A stretch of 64,000 bases of DNA, taken from the NCBI RefSeq assembly GCF_028554725.1, contig NC_071671.1, positions 56,438,501 to 56,502,500 of the forward strand, written 5' to 3'. Source of the DNA: Zeugodacus cucurbitae (Eukaryota; Arthropoda; Insecta; Diptera; Tephritidae). This document shows, in pieces, positions 36,733-49,277 of this stretch. The notes beneath the pieces are model-generated. The model had not been told where the DNA came from and did not search any database. It was given only the letters and a program-made list of their open reading frames with translations. The number at the start of each line of letters is the position of its first letter. The stretch's first letter is position 1. The position numbers and the translations under genes are program-made.

Positions 36733-37975
36733 AAGTAATGAAAGGCTAAGTTCAGGTACAACTGAACATTTTATACTCTCGCAGTTTGTTGATGTAATTT
36801 TATTAAGATAACACACAATTTGACCCATATACTACGGATAAAGTCCAATAGAATAACGAAAATCATCAGAAATAGTACATGAGGGCTGTGGTAATTCCTG
36901 AACCAATTTCATGTATTTTCACCACCAAGGTGCACTATATCCAAGACTAAATGCTCACTTAATTTGGCTAAGATATCTCACATATTAACCAATATTTGCG
37001 GTATAAAGCCCACCGGAAGTTTGATTTGAATCCGAGTATAAGGTATATGGGAGCTAGAAAAAGTTATGACCCGACTTTAACGATTTTTGGACATACCATT
37101 AGAAGAAAAAGATTCCCTCTGAATTAAATTAAAATATCTGAGAGGCTCACCGATATTTTCGCTGAAAAATTACCCTTAGGCACTGAGTTCTTCATGTTCG
37201 ATATCTGGGGCCTTGAAAAGTTATACTCCGATTTCGACAATTGTTCCACAAGTAAAGCCACAGATGATATACAGAATTTGTGTAATGTTTTATTCCGCTA
37301 TCTTCATTCGTTCCTTATGTATATATTATAATTTGAAGGATTCAGATGAAATTCAAAATTGAGTTATATAGGTAGCGATTTCACGTTGTTATCAGGGTGT
37401 CAAGAAAATATTATATACCGAATTTCATTGAAATCGGTCGAGTAGTTCCTGAGTTATGGTTTTTGAACCATAAGTGGGCGATGTCACGCCCATTTTTCAT
37501 GCCATCCTCTGCCATTTCTTCTGTAAAATTTAGTGTTTCTGAAATTTTCCGTTAGTGGTTAGCGCACTTTTAGTAATTTTGAACCTAACCTTTGTATGGG
37601 AGTTGGTCGTGGTTATTATCCGATTTCAACTATTTTCATGGTGTGTGATGGTGTACGTAACAGAAACGACTGCAGAGAGTTAGGTTTATATAGCGTTATT
37701 GGTTTGTGAGATATATAGAAAAAACCTATTAGGGCTTGGGACCACGCCCACTTCCCCAAATAAATCCCAAATCCTAGAGCGATCGTTTGTACCAAGTTTT
37801 ACTTTCATAGCTTCATTTATGGCTTAGTTATAACACTTTATGTGTTCTCGGTTTTCACCATTTTGTGGGAGTGGTAATCGTCAATTTCGCCCATTTTCAA
37901 TACCATAAACATCAAAAACTGTCATAGAACTGTACTTTATCGACAAAAATTCACTAATTGATGATGAAAGAAACC
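36733..37975 (+). repeat. hairpin-ended dispersed repeat, copy B
   Basis: Starts AAGTAATGAAAGGCTAAG, then a perfect 6-bp-stem hairpin GTTCAGGTACAACTGAAC, then TTTTATACTCTCGCAG. It contains AAATCGGTCGAGTAGTTCCTGAG and the CACGCCC boxes typical of the family. It is cut at about 37975, where a mariner fragment begins. Confidence 0.78.
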
Positions 37976-37984
37976 CTATTCAGC

Positions 37985-38266
37985 CATGACGACCCAACGG
38001 CTCCCATCTCCTCCGTCACCACGTCCAAATTGATCGAATTAGGCTATGAATTGCTGCCACAGACATCGAACTCTCCATATTTGAAACTTTTTTTCAAATC
38101 CTTTCGCAGGGCAAACATTTTAATCGATTAAAGAGGGTATGTATGGTTGGTACGCAAGTCTTCTTTTTGGACCAACAGAAACCATATTTTTTCGATGAGT
38201 TTAATGTAGTTGCGGCATTTCTGGGTCAAGTTTATCGAGCTGTGAAGAGACTATATTGAGGAATAC
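37985..38266 (+). mobile_element. mariner remnant, a different subfamily
   Basis: C-terminal piece of a transposase. It starts HDDPTAPIS (the HDN catalytic block with the second Asp kept), runs through KLIELGYELLPQTS (before the YSPDLAP motif, here degraded to NSPYL), and ends FWVKFIEL, a stop, then RDYIEEY, the usual carboxyl end. It has frameshifts and stops throughout. It is not the mellifera-type family found elsewhere in the window because the C-terminal motif differs. Confidence 0.68.
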
Positions 38267-39390
38267 GACATTTACTCTCCACATTTCTTTTTCTCTTGTA
38301 GTATATGTAAGTATTCAACGAACTTCCTTAATAACTAGTTTCTTCTTAGCTCTAGAAGCTGACATTAACTTAATAAAACTGTTGAATAAAATACACCGTT
38401 ATTTTCAACTTAAAAAAATACGCCATTATATCAATTTCACGATTTCAATTAATTTCTTGCGTTCCACTTTTGCGCCATAAAGCTCTCCACACACAACACT
38501 CACGAATCCACCGAACTACGAATAAATAAAATACAACAAATAATTGTAATAATAAAAAGGAAACATTTGCGCCACTTTTATTTCCTCATTGCGCACTCGA
38601 AAATTTCATTTGTTTAGTTGAGATATTTTGTTAAGTTTGCGCTTTGTGTCCCTACCTCTTCTCGCATTTCCCCCACACTGCCCGCGCTCCATTTCGTTGA
38701 TTTGTTTATTTGTTTTTGATAAGTTTACGAAATGTTTCATGCGCTACCTCATTTCCATTTCCATTTCGTTTACTTTCAATAAGCGTAAAAGCGAAACAAC
38801 AACAACAACAAAATCAACTTAGTTGAGTAGCACGGCAATTACAACAACAACAACCAGCGAAATGGATTTCCAAAGCGGCGGCAAGAAAAAGTTTTTTTTC
38901 TGTTTTTGTTGTTGTGTTGTTGCACTTTTTCCACAGTTTCAATGAAACTGTTGCCATTTGGCATTTACACAATGCCCGAACTCAGTTGCTGAAGTCAGTT
39001 GGTGCGGAGCGAAGTGTGAGAGGGAGGTTTGCCGTTGATTTGCCTCACAAAAAGCTTGTAAATCAGTATTGCAGAATTGTTAAAGAGGCCAACTTGCTGC
39101 TGCTGCAACTGGCTTTTGTCGACGGCAACTTGCTGATTTTCTATAGCTCGGATTGTTGTTGTATTTGTTTTTGTTGTTTTTATGTTTATTTTATTTTTAC
39201 CTCGTTTCTTATTTGCCTTTTGTTGCTGATTTGTTGGTTGTTACTGTTTTTGTTTCCTATTATGTTGTTGCCACAAATTGTTGTTGTTGTTGTTGTTGTT
39301 GCTGCAAGTTTATTTGATTGTTTGTTGCTTACAGTTAATTCCCGTTGCATTTGTTGCGATTTAAAGTCACTTGAGCGCAAACAAAATCAA
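38267..39390. other. non-coding DNA with CAA/TTG repeats
   Basis: 38790-38850 is CAACAA-rich and 39275-39303 is a TTG array. The 169-codon frame at 38914-39423 is driven by these repeats (Leu/Cys/Phe-rich) and has no domain. Confidence 0.5.
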
Positions 39391-39485
39391 CAGCGAGAAA
39401 GAGAGAGAGAGAGAGTGCTATAACAAGTGCCAGAGAGTGAGAGAGCCAGAGGGAGAGCGCGCGCGTGCATAAATAGTTAATATAA
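39391..39485 (+). promoter_or_regulatory. GAGA tract followed by a TATA-like box
   Basis: GAGAAAGAGAGAGAGAGAGA at 39395-39414 and further GAGAG words to 39455 are followed by GCGCGCGCG and GCATAAATAGT at 39467-39477. This order (GAGA-factor sites just upstream of a TATA variant) is typical of GAGA-dependent fly promoters. No coding exon downstream is recognised, so the assignment rests on motif order alone. Confidence 0.3.
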
Positions 39486-40470
39486 AATGTGTTTTGTAAA
39501 TGAAACTAAATAAATTCGTGTTTTCCTCCTTTCATTTCATATTTTTCACATTCCAATGCAAGTGTTGCCACGTTGTTGTACAACAAATATTTCGCTATCG
39601 CATTATTGTTATGCCACACACACACTCTCACACACTTCCACAACAATTGTTGCAGGCTCACAAGTTGCAAGTTCGAAAGTTTTGTATTGTCGCTGCCACT
39701 TGTGCGTTGATTTGCCATTTGTTGCACGTTCATTGTTTGCACCGAGTTTGTTGAGTTCTTGTGTCTGCATCACCTGCAACTGAAAAGTCAACCAACTTGA
39801 CTTACTATCTAAGGTTTTCCGCTTGAGTGCACAGCTGCAAGTGTGGCGCGTTGAAATTGCCACCAAAAAAACACCGAAATCAACGCTTGCAACATTTTGT
39901 TGCAACAATAAAATGTAAATATTTAACTACTCCAAAAATCAGTCAGCCGTCTTTTGTATTAAACAATGCAAGCAAATATTAGATTTAACAAATGTTGCAT
40001 AATAGCGGCCATTTTGTAAATACATGAGTGCAACAAAGTGACGCATTATGGTTTACCGTTAGTCACCTTTGGATTTCTATGCCTATCTAAATTATTTACA
40101 CGCTTCGTCTGGTTACCTAACAAAGCCTGTCTAAATTAACTTCCGCAGCAGCAAATGAAAGATATTTGAAGAATACTACTACTGGGCGCCTTAAAGTATG
40201 CTACGCTGTGCTAATTAACAATTGTTTGATAATGCTTACAATAGCGTTCTGGATAGTGTTGTGCTTGGATTTTTGAGATACTCTCTGAATTAAGATGGAG
40301 TTTGATTATAAAGAAAAGATGTGAAGTCTTCCAAAATTATATTGATTTTGGAAGCAGAAAGCCGAAACTGGTTTTCATATACAAATACACCATAAGGAGG
40401 AAGAAAATAATTAAAAGTGGCAATGATGTGAACCAAAAAATTTCAAAATAGAGTAGATTGTTAGAGGATC
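39486..40470. other. non-coding DNA
   Basis: TTGCAAC-rich to about 39910, then AT-rich; ORFs overlap on both strands (39500-39908) and have no domain. Confidence 0.45.
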
Positions 40471-40478
40471 AAACCTCG

Positions 40479-40745
40479 AATTTTACGGCTGCGCTGGCTA
40501 GGTCATATTGTTCGAATGGACGAACGTCCTCCAGCTATGAAAGTGTTCGATGCAGTACCCACTGGTGGAAGCCGAGGAAGAGGGAGACCTCAACTCAGAT
40601 GGAAGGACCAGGTGGAGAAGGATCTGGCTTCACTTGGAATTACCAATTGGTGCCAAACTGTCAAAAGGAGAGATGCGTGGTGGGCTGTTGTGGAGTTGGC
40701 TATAACCGCGTAAGCGTTGTCTACTCTAATAAAGAAGAAGACGCA
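40479..40745 (+). mobile_element. RTE-like LINE 3' end, least decayed piece
   Basis: 5'-truncated copy with an open C-terminal frame: RLRWLGHIVRMDERPPAM, VFDAVPTGGSRGRGRPQLRW, DQVEKDLASLGITNW and DAWWAVVELAIT, then TAA. The element ends in AATAAAGAAGAAGAC, a short AAG repeat tail of the kind RTE elements carry instead of poly(A). It matches 22720-22980, but without that copy's deletion and stop. Confidence 0.82.
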
Positions 40746-42005
40746 TAAATCAAGTTGCTTCAAGGAAGTTAAGGACGTTTAGAAGACGCTGCAATCGGAT
40801 AGATGAATTCTTAAATCAATTTTATTCCTCCTAGATCATTTTCTAATAATTATAAAGCAATTAAGGTTTCAGTTCAGTTCTCTTAACATGAAATTATAAA
40901 CAATTCAGCCATAGAAATATTTTGTGAGTCTTCATCTCTAATGCTAATTAACTGTTTTTAGACTCAAATGTTTTTATTAATCTTACATCATCCTAAATGT
41001 AGGCAACGTTTCCTACATAATTACCGCCCAGAACTATGCTTTGTTGATAGAAAAATATAAATTTATTTAGTGATATATAGCCAATTTTGTGAGCCACAAA
41101 ATATGCCTAATCAATAAACTTCCGATATATTTATCACCAGGGATAAATACAAAACCCCTGTAAAGGTCTGTCACACCCTATACTTCGATGGCACGGATTT
41201 CGTTATGAAATAAGTAAAATTGTCGTATATTCAACCTATATCTTTGAGAAAATTCTACGTTTACTAGGATATATTACACCACTAAGACTTGACAAAATAA
41301 TTAGCTTTATATATTTGTTCCTGCTAGTTCTGCATGGAGCAAAGGGCCACAAATCAAATGGGGGAGTGAGGTGAATATACAACCTCTCTTTTCCAAATGA
41401 CAAGCTCAACCACTGTCCGTAAAAAGACTTGGTCCTTGTTGCCGTTTACGAGGCTCTGTCGACCGAAGTTATAAGCGGTATATCCCCCAACCCGCACAGA
41501 GGAGTTCTGTCGCCCACGTGCCAGCCTGGGGAACCGTTGGCCACAACCCAGCACCACGATCGGGTGTGATGGTTCAATCAGTCATCCATCTTAAAATCAC
41601 ATAATTTTAGAAACCACAAGCAGAAGCAATACAAATTTGCTTCATACTCTGTTTACTTATTTTTTTCTTCTGCTGCGCTGGTAGAGACGGATATTTTTAA
41701 GAAAAATTTGGAACTCTACCTTTTCATATGCAGCATTTTATTTTATTTTGTTAGTAAATAGACTAATAAATTTTCCCCAACTTGCTGTTTTGACAGTTCC
41801 TTTTAAAGTTGTCAATGCTGCCATATATTTCCACTTGTTTAAGTCTCTACTTAATTTCAATTTTTAGTTGCTATTATTTTATATATTAAACAACTCAACC
41901 CAGTCGCGCTTCTCTCCTTTGAACCACTTGTGTCGCAAAAAATCAAAAGTTTCCTGAAGTGGCAGCCGAAAGAGTGCGCAAAATAAAAATAAAGAAAGGT
42001 GAACC
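40746..42005. other. AT-rich DNA; GC-rich patch at 41340-41590
   Basis: Mostly unremarkable. 40989-41010 carries the CATCCTAAATGTAGGCAAC motif found also at 48541 and 48715. The patch at 41340-41590 is clearly GC-richer (GTCGCCCACGTGCCAGCCTGG) and may be the 5' part of a non-LTR element on the minus strand, but no protein motif proves it. Confidence 0.4.
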
Positions 42006-42269
42006 ATGAAAATATTTTTTTATATTCTTTCAACCTGCTGCTTAAGCTGCCAAATGCGTCTCTTACTTGTAGTTTTGATATTATTTCTGCTTTTAGTTTT
42101 GCAATTATGCGCTTTTATGCCAGCGCACTCCGTTGCAAAGCCCGTTGACCATCTGTGCGCGCGGCTAGCCAAAACAGATATTTTCGACAATATTTTTAAG
42201 CCACAATCAGGCGGCGTGCACACAGCGACAGCGCAGTCAAGCGTAGCGCCGGGTCATTCATCCACTTAA
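42006..42269 (+). CDS. small ORF with hydrophobic N-terminus, doubtful
   Basis: 87 codons from an ATG in good context (GAACCATGA). Residues 1-45 are strongly hydrophobic (two leucine-rich runs, MRLLLVVLILFLLLVLQLC), which could be a signal peptide or membrane segment. A polar tail with two further Cys follows. No family is recognised, and the hydrophobic part comes from T-rich DNA, so chance is quite possible. It sits at the upstream edge of a GC-rich block. Confidence 0.2.
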   Translation: MKIFFYILSTCCLSCQMRLLLVVLILFLLLVLQLCAFMPAHSVAKPVDHLCARLAKTDIFDNIFKPQSGGVHTATAQSSVAPGHSST

Positions 42270-42935
42270 CCAGGCCGAGCGCGCGCGGTCCGCCACTCAT
42301 GCAATGCGGCGCACCTGTCGTTCGTTAGGCAGCGTCACACACCGCGCGCGCCATACCGCCGTGTTAGCCCTTGCGCGCCGCCTTACCTTCTGCTTTGCCG
42401 CTCTACACTTGCCGCTTGCCACTCATTCAATAAACACTCCGAAATAATTGTTAAAAGAAATAACAGCAAAACAGGATATAAAGGATATAAGATTACAATT
42501 ACACTTCAGGTTTGGTAGTGCGCGGTAGTAGTGTAGCGCGGCGATGTAACGCGTCGACATCAGCGCGGTGGCGCGCTGTGAAACAAGGCGCGCTCGCGTC
42601 CTTCAAGTAGTTGGTCAACCAAAGCAGCTGTCCAAGTAGTTGCCGTTACTTACTCTGCCGTGCTTCATGGCAGGCGCTGTATGCTTGCCATTCGTGGTTG
42701 GCTTACTTCACTGCTTCTTACTTCCTTTGGCGCAAGGAAATGGCAACAAACCGAAATATCCTTGTTGCCAGCGCGCTATCGTCTGGCGCTTGTAATACGC
42801 GCTACATACAGTTGTGGATTTTGTTGCTGGCCAGATTTTTGCTTTGCACCGCCAATGCTGCACTGTCGCGCTGCCTACCGCAAGCTGCGCGCGCTTGTTT
42901 CTACCACGAGCGCTGCTTTAGTTATTGTCTGTTAG
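42270..42935. promoter_or_regulatory. GC- and CpG-rich block
   Basis: The most GC-rich stretch in the window, with repeated GCGCGCG words at 42285, 42350 and 42590. ORFs of 91-110 codons (42611-42943) overlap in two frames and carry no domain. It may be a promoter or 5' UTR region of an unrecognised gene. No TATA box is evident. Confidence 0.25.
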
Positions 42936-43036
42936 GGACATAATATATATATTTTTTGTTTTTATTTTATTTTTCGTCTTTTTATCTTATTTTATTTTTT
43001 TCGCTTTTTCTTTCAGTTTTTCTCTTTTCTTCCCAG

Positions 43037-43360
43037 CGCATACCAAATCAACTTGTAATGGTGCACATCAACGGCTACCAGCCAGTTCATTTTTCGCAAC
43101 ATTTTTCAACATTACACCATTGTTACCATTCTCTTCTCCATTTTTCTCTTCTTTTTATTTTTTCTCAGTGTTGTGCAACGGTTTGTGGCACCGAGTGAAG
43201 TACTGCCAACACTTCACTATCCTTCCAAACAACAACTTTTCTACTCTTGTAGCGATTGTTTTTGTTGCTGTTGTGCTGATTTTTAATTTTTCAATGCATC
43301 TTCTATACAAATATATATGCCAGTGAGAAAGCAGAGTGAAGAAATAACTAAATAAATAAG
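43037..43360 (+). other. candidate untranslated internal exon
   Basis: A long pyrimidine tract (42940-43034) ends in TTTTCTTCCCAG at 43036, a near-ideal acceptor. 324 bases later AATAAG|GTAAGTAC is a near-ideal donor at 43361. No single clean frame spans it, so if used it would be a 5' UTR exon of a + strand gene. The upstream partner could lie in the GC-rich block just before it. Confidence 0.25.
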
Positions 43361-45540
43361 GTAAGTACGACAAGCGAAAGCTTTGTAGAAACTTTAGTTG
43401 CAATTCGAGTGCTTTTTTTGAGCGAATTTTTCGCAAAAAAAATTGGAATTTTTATTTTTTATTTTTTCTTATTTTATTTTATTTTTTTTTCATGTTTTAT
43501 TGTTTTTTCATTTTATCCTCTTTTCCTTATACTTCTATCCACTAGCAAGGTTTTCTGATTAGCGTTGAACAGGAAGCGAGTTGCGCTGATTTTTACAGGT
43601 ATGCACAGTCGGACTCAAATTTAACAATAACAAGAACAACAATAAAATTGTATAAATCAAGTGGAGTGTCGAGAAGCAACAAGGCAGTGCAGAGTGTGCG
43701 GGCATGGCAAAAGTAATATCCAGCGCCACAGTTACGACTTAATGAGACACTAGTGGGTCGTTGAGCGTTGCGGCCAGACTTTGATTACAGGCCAGAAGAC
43801 CAGTGATGTTACAAAATACCTACACACACACACACACGACTTCTTCATTGCTAAGACATGCCGCAAATAGATATCAATGGAAATACAATGGTACACATAC
43901 ACATATATACATTTGTATGGCAAATAACGGCAGCTCTAACAATGTGACCTGAGGGAAAAGTGCGGCAAATTACGAGTAGCGCACAAAAAGTGACTAACGG
44001 AATTGAATGTTGAAAAAATTGAATTAAATGAAATTAAGTTGTTCCAAAACAAAACTTTTCCAGGTTTACCCGTGGCAATTTGGGTAGAGCGCGCTACCTG
44101 TAAGTGCGCGCGGTAGCGGCTATGGCAGGTCACAGCTGCTAAATAAGGTAGCTCAAGCAGCGTAATCAGTTGGATGTGAAAAGTTTTCAAGCGCTAAGCG
44201 CATGCAGTTTGAGTGGATGTATATATATACATATATATATATATGTATATCTATATAGTGACCTATCATAGACGCCACGCGAAGTTCGGTCCGATTGAAT
44301 TGCGTGCAAATTGATATTAATCACATTAAAATTGACAATTGTGCGCAGCTTTTCCGCATTTTTTCTTGCGCAACAACTGACTCTCAGTGTGGCATTGAAA
44401 GTTGATTGAATGCTGAAATTGAGACGCCAGCTACTGCGCTTCATTTACATTTTTCTGTTTTTTGGTATTTTCGTGGAAAGTTATTTAATCAACGCTAATT
44501 GAAAGAGGACAAAAAAAAATTGTTTGGCAAAGTTCAAATCTATTTGTAACACTTACTAATAAGGTATTCCAAATAGTTAAAAATAATGGCCAAAATATCT
44601 CATAATAATAAATTATAAGTAAGTGAGATCAACAAAGATTCTGTGATTGTAAACTATAAAAAAAAAGATGTAACTATAGAAAAGATTGTGACTTTATTTT
44701 GGAAGCTATTTTGTTAATATTTTTTTTAGCAAATTTTTGTTAATTTCTCTCTTAAACTCGGCTGTTTTTGTTAATCTCATATCCGCCTAAAGGTAGGCAA
44801 CATTTTCCACATACTAAAGTTACCAGTTAATAAATCTTAGTTTAATAAATCTAAACAGTAATATTAACTGAATTTCTGATGCTTGAAAGACGTCTAGACC
44901 ATAACGTAACTTAATTCAAATATTATTAATAACATTATCATATATTATTTAAATATTTTCCGTTGCCAATTTAGTCTGGGTAGTGCTTTTTTCACGCTTT
45001 AGGTCTCTGATATGATAATGACTTTATACTTTAACTTCCATTAAAATCTAACTATCTCAGGAATTTATGTCGATTTCTTCTCCATGATTTTTGTGCCCAA
45101 AAGAGTTTAGATAGTCACAATTAATGTCAAAGATTAGGTCTACATTTAGGCGCATTCATAAAAACATTTTAATTCCAATTGGAAATAAGATCTTATTACA
45201 TTTTCCCCATCTTTTTGTGTGATAATTATTTCAACTATAATATAGCGTTATTGAATCGTTTGACAGACAAAATCGTCGAAAACGGGTTCTAATTGAAGAA
45301 TAATAAAATTATATCTCATCAAAATAAAGCACAATGTTACAAATCACTTGAAAATAATCGTTTCTAATTACTTCCGCATCCATCGTATTCACGAGTTATG
45401 GGTTGAACGACTTTTTCCTATTCTCAGATCTCTAGAGAATGCTCACTAGAATATATCATAGCGGTGATCCCCGAATTTTGTATTTTCAGTACCAGAGTAC
45501 AGCAACTATATACAAATCTACATCACTCTCTCTAAGTAAT
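43361..45540. other. non-coding DNA with simple repeats
   Basis: 43440-43515 is T-rich, 43821-43838 is a CA run, and 44218-44250 is a TA/CA run. 44784-44806 has a variant of the TAGGCAACATT motif. No gene. Confidence 0.5.
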
Positions 45541-45931
45541 AGCCTTTTCACACAGTTCAAAATTAAACAATTAATTGACCTCTGCTCGATTTAGATCGAT
45601 TTATCATACAAAATAAAAATCTAATTTTTCTAAATTAATTTTTAATCGAATTTTAATCGACTTAAAATTTAGATGCAACTCTGCGTCAAAGGCCGTATTT
45701 GTAATATTATATACGTTCTTTTTCTGCGATTTTTTGTTCACGCTACACGACGGTAGATGTCGCTGCTGGAAACAAGTAATGAAATAACAATCTGCTGATC
45801 AGACTTACCAACTTCTTATAAAAAGCAAAAGCAAAAGATCATTTATCGACTAGCCGGCAGTGTGAAGGGTAGAAGCTGGTTCCGCAATCAACATTTTAAT
45901 TGATCAATTAATTTGGCTGTGTGAAAAGGCT
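45541..45931. mobile_element. MITE, CCTTTTCACACAG family, copy 2
   Basis: Best-preserved copy, about 391 bp. The ends AGCCTTTTCACACAG and CTGTGTGAAAAGGCT are perfect 15-base inverted repeats. AATTGATCAATTAA lies just inside the right end and a decayed version inside the left. The interior contains GATCGATTTATCATACAAAA and GACGGTAGATGTCGCTGC. No coding potential. Confidence 0.85.
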
Positions 45932-48900
45932 ATAAGAGATTTCTTCATGGTTTGAATGATAATTTTGTGATACTGAGGATGCCAGTGCGCTTACTTTAAA
46001 TTTGGTATATGAATATAGCATTCTAAGCCGTATGTTATAGTTCTTCAAGTCTGGCAGTCTTGACTAATACCCAATTTCTCAACTTCTTCATATATTAACA
46101 TATAATTTTAAATATAAAATATAAATATAGATATCAAAAGCTTTTGTCGAACTTACCGAATACAATTTGTTATATGAGGCAGTGGTGAATATCTGAAATC
46201 AATAAAAAAATTGGTTAGTTTTGGCTGAATTATAATATTAATATACGGAGAATCAGCTTATAACTTAAATATTAAAAATGTTTAGAATTTTGAATTGAAA
46301 ATTATAGAAATATTTCGGTATAATTTAAGAATTCTTCACTATATTGGTTGATTTTGGCCTCTAATTTTGATATCTAATATTATGTTTAATCCACATTATA
46401 TGCTATTACTTTATATAACGTCCTTCAAACAAAGTTCTTACTTTTTTATTCTGTTGATTCTGCAGCAAAAATATCCATCAAAAATCAAGAAAGCTCCCAG
46501 CTTACAAATGCAGACAATTTATACAGAGTATATCTTCCCACATATGTATGTAAATATAAAGTATATAAATAACCCACAATTCTATTTGCTTGTGGAAAAT
46601 TCGCATTTTATTATGTATAAATATTTTTATTTGCATATACATCACTAACTAGATATATATGTATATTCGAATGTCTGTTGGTTGTTGGCCAGTGAAAATA
46701 AAGTTACAGCTGTTATGACTACACGAATTTTATATAGCCACTCATGCTGTTACGCGCTTAAAACACCCAAGTTGATATGCTCAGCTGATGCAGATGTGCA
46801 AGCTGATGATTGTTATGCTTTTCATTGGCACTGTTGTTGTTAGTGCTGTTGTTGAACATGATGGAACTGCTGTCGCTGGGTTATGTGAGCAAATATACTT
46901 GAAAATTGTGTGAAATTTATTATCGTACATTGCTCTAGCAATAACACAATATATGTATATACTACTTGGAGTGTGCATATGGGCGGATATGAAAAGATGA
47001 TAGTGGAAGTAAGGAGTGGATGAAGTGAGTTAGAGTGGACCGCAGTTTTTAAGAATATACGATTATTTTTTTTAAATATAAAGTCAAAGTAGATCCTAGT
47101 TCGAATTATTTTAAGATAAGAAAAAAACTATAAAAATCATTGACTGGTCCTAAATAAACTAGTTAATATCTAACTACTTCCAAAACCAGTTCGTAAAAAT
47201 GAAATGAGAATGGTTGTTTATTTAAAATTATAATTAAAAAACTACAAAAATATATAAACTGGTCCGAAATGAACTAGTACACTTGTTACTACTTCCAAAC
47301 TAGGCCGAAAAAACAAAAATGCGGACCACTTCTAAAACCAAATTCCTGCATTACTAAATTCACTTTAGTGCTTGTACAACCGTTAGCTTATGTGAATTGT
47401 GCAGCTCATTGTACAGTTAAGTAAAAGTTCATGAATATTCATGTGTGTATGAATTTAGTAGTATAGATATTTACATTCCTTCAACAAACAATACATGCCA
47501 CATCACTATAAGTGCATTAAATTCTTTATCACACAATTTCCGTTATCTCTTTATTTCTGTTTCATTTTTTCTTGTTGTTGTCGGTATTTTACAGCATCTT
47601 GAATTGCTGAAGACACATGCATTCACTTGCTCGCTCGCTCACCCACTTAACTGTACATCCTGTATGGCGCGTATAAAAATGACATAATGTCCAAGCACGC
47701 TAAGTGCTTATGCACTTGTCTCTTGCAACTACTTTGCTGTCTTCCAAAACCAAGAAATCGCAAGCAACACTAACATATAAAGCCGAGGCATTTTGTATCG
47801 CAAGTACATACATACATATTCTTACTAATACAGCCAAGCATCGCATGTTGCAACACCAACTAACTGTATGTATGCACTGAAAATGAAAAATGTGTCTACA
47901 ACAACAATCACACTTAAGTTTGCAACACTGCAACAGCAAGCACAGTACATTTTTTATGATTATGATTTAATATAGAGCAAGAGAGTCTCTGCGCGTTTCC
48001 TTAAGCTGTGCGAGTGGCGTCTATGAAAAGTGGTGTTTGTGTATGCTGCTGAAGGGTTTTCCTTAAAAATGTATGACTTCGTTTGTTTAAGCCATTTTGG
48101 AGTGTATTTCTTTTTTTTTCAATGCCCATTCATTTGATGAATGACTTCCGAGCCATGGCATAAGTGTTCACCAGTTTTCTTTTTTTTGTAGAGAAATGTC
48201 TAAAATGTGGCATGTACTTAATGTAAATAAAATGCGTTGCAAGTTAGTTGAATTACGCGGGTCAGTTATTTGAGATATTTTGAAAAATGGTTTAAAGAGT
48301 ATTTTGTTGTTAAATAGTGGTATATTGTAAGGTCAATAAATTAACTTAAAAATTGTAATATGTTTTTAATTTTTAAATTTATTATTATTTAAAGCATACT
48401 TTCAGGATTCTAATTATAATAAGCTTTCCACAAGGATGTCAAGATCTTATTTCATATACTTTTTTTTCTAATATTCGAATTTTATTATTTTTCGAAAATG
48501 TACTACTTTCCCATTTTAGGTTAAGTAATAATCTAAATATCATCCTAAATGTAGGCAACATTTTTATATAAATTATTTTTATGCTAACTTTGTACATTTA
48601 TTAAAAAAGTGTTAAATAACCATTAAGTATATAATAATGCCTAAACCTACATTTCAAATTAGCAAAAACTTCATGTACTTGATAGGCGGAACGGATTTTC
48701 TCAAACCTCGAAAGCATCCTAAATGTAGGCAACATTTAAATTTATTCTATTATAGCAAAATTCTTTTTAAGTAATGAGTGAAAGCTAGTTGTATTCATCG
48801 AAAGGCCCTATGAGTGAATTCATCATTGGATCTCAGTTTCAACAAAATTATCTTTCCTTATATTTTGGAAAATTAACTATTATTGTGCCATATTGGGTAT

Positions 48901-49277
48901 AATTACTAATAAAGGAAATCTAAAATATTAGAGCGAAGGTTATATTTAACCTTTTTCCTTTCTCAAAAATAATGTTGTATTTATTCTGCTTTGTACTCGG
49001 GTTTTCAAATTATGAGTAGACCAGCACAATAGGGTGAAATTTTTTTGCTCTTTTATCATGTAAAAAATGGAACACATTCGAAGAGTTAATGCAGCATGTG
49101 TATAATGTTGAAATATAAAAAGGCAGAATTTTCATTTAGAAAAGAAAAGACACTAAGTTTCAGCGCCTAAAAATCGAATCTAACTTTTAGGTTGATTGCC
49201 GTTACTTTTTATAATAGAAAATGATTGATTCATACTCAGTTTGAATAAGTAAAAAAAATCGGAATCATTTTTACTAA
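45932..49277. other. AT-rich non-coding DNA
   Basis: No gene found. 48541-48562 and 48715-48736 both carry CATCCTAAATGTAGGCAACA. 47030-47330 contains repeated AACTAG and CTTCCAAA words, a decayed short direct duplication (ACTGGTCC at 47141 and 47259). Confidence 0.45.

Noticed and set aside
38914..39423. 169-codon plus-strand ORF
   Set aside because: Mostly a translation of TTG and TTT repeats; no homology or domain pattern.
42925..43326. 133-codon Phe-rich ORF
   Set aside because: Begins in a polypyrimidine tract better explained as a splice acceptor region.
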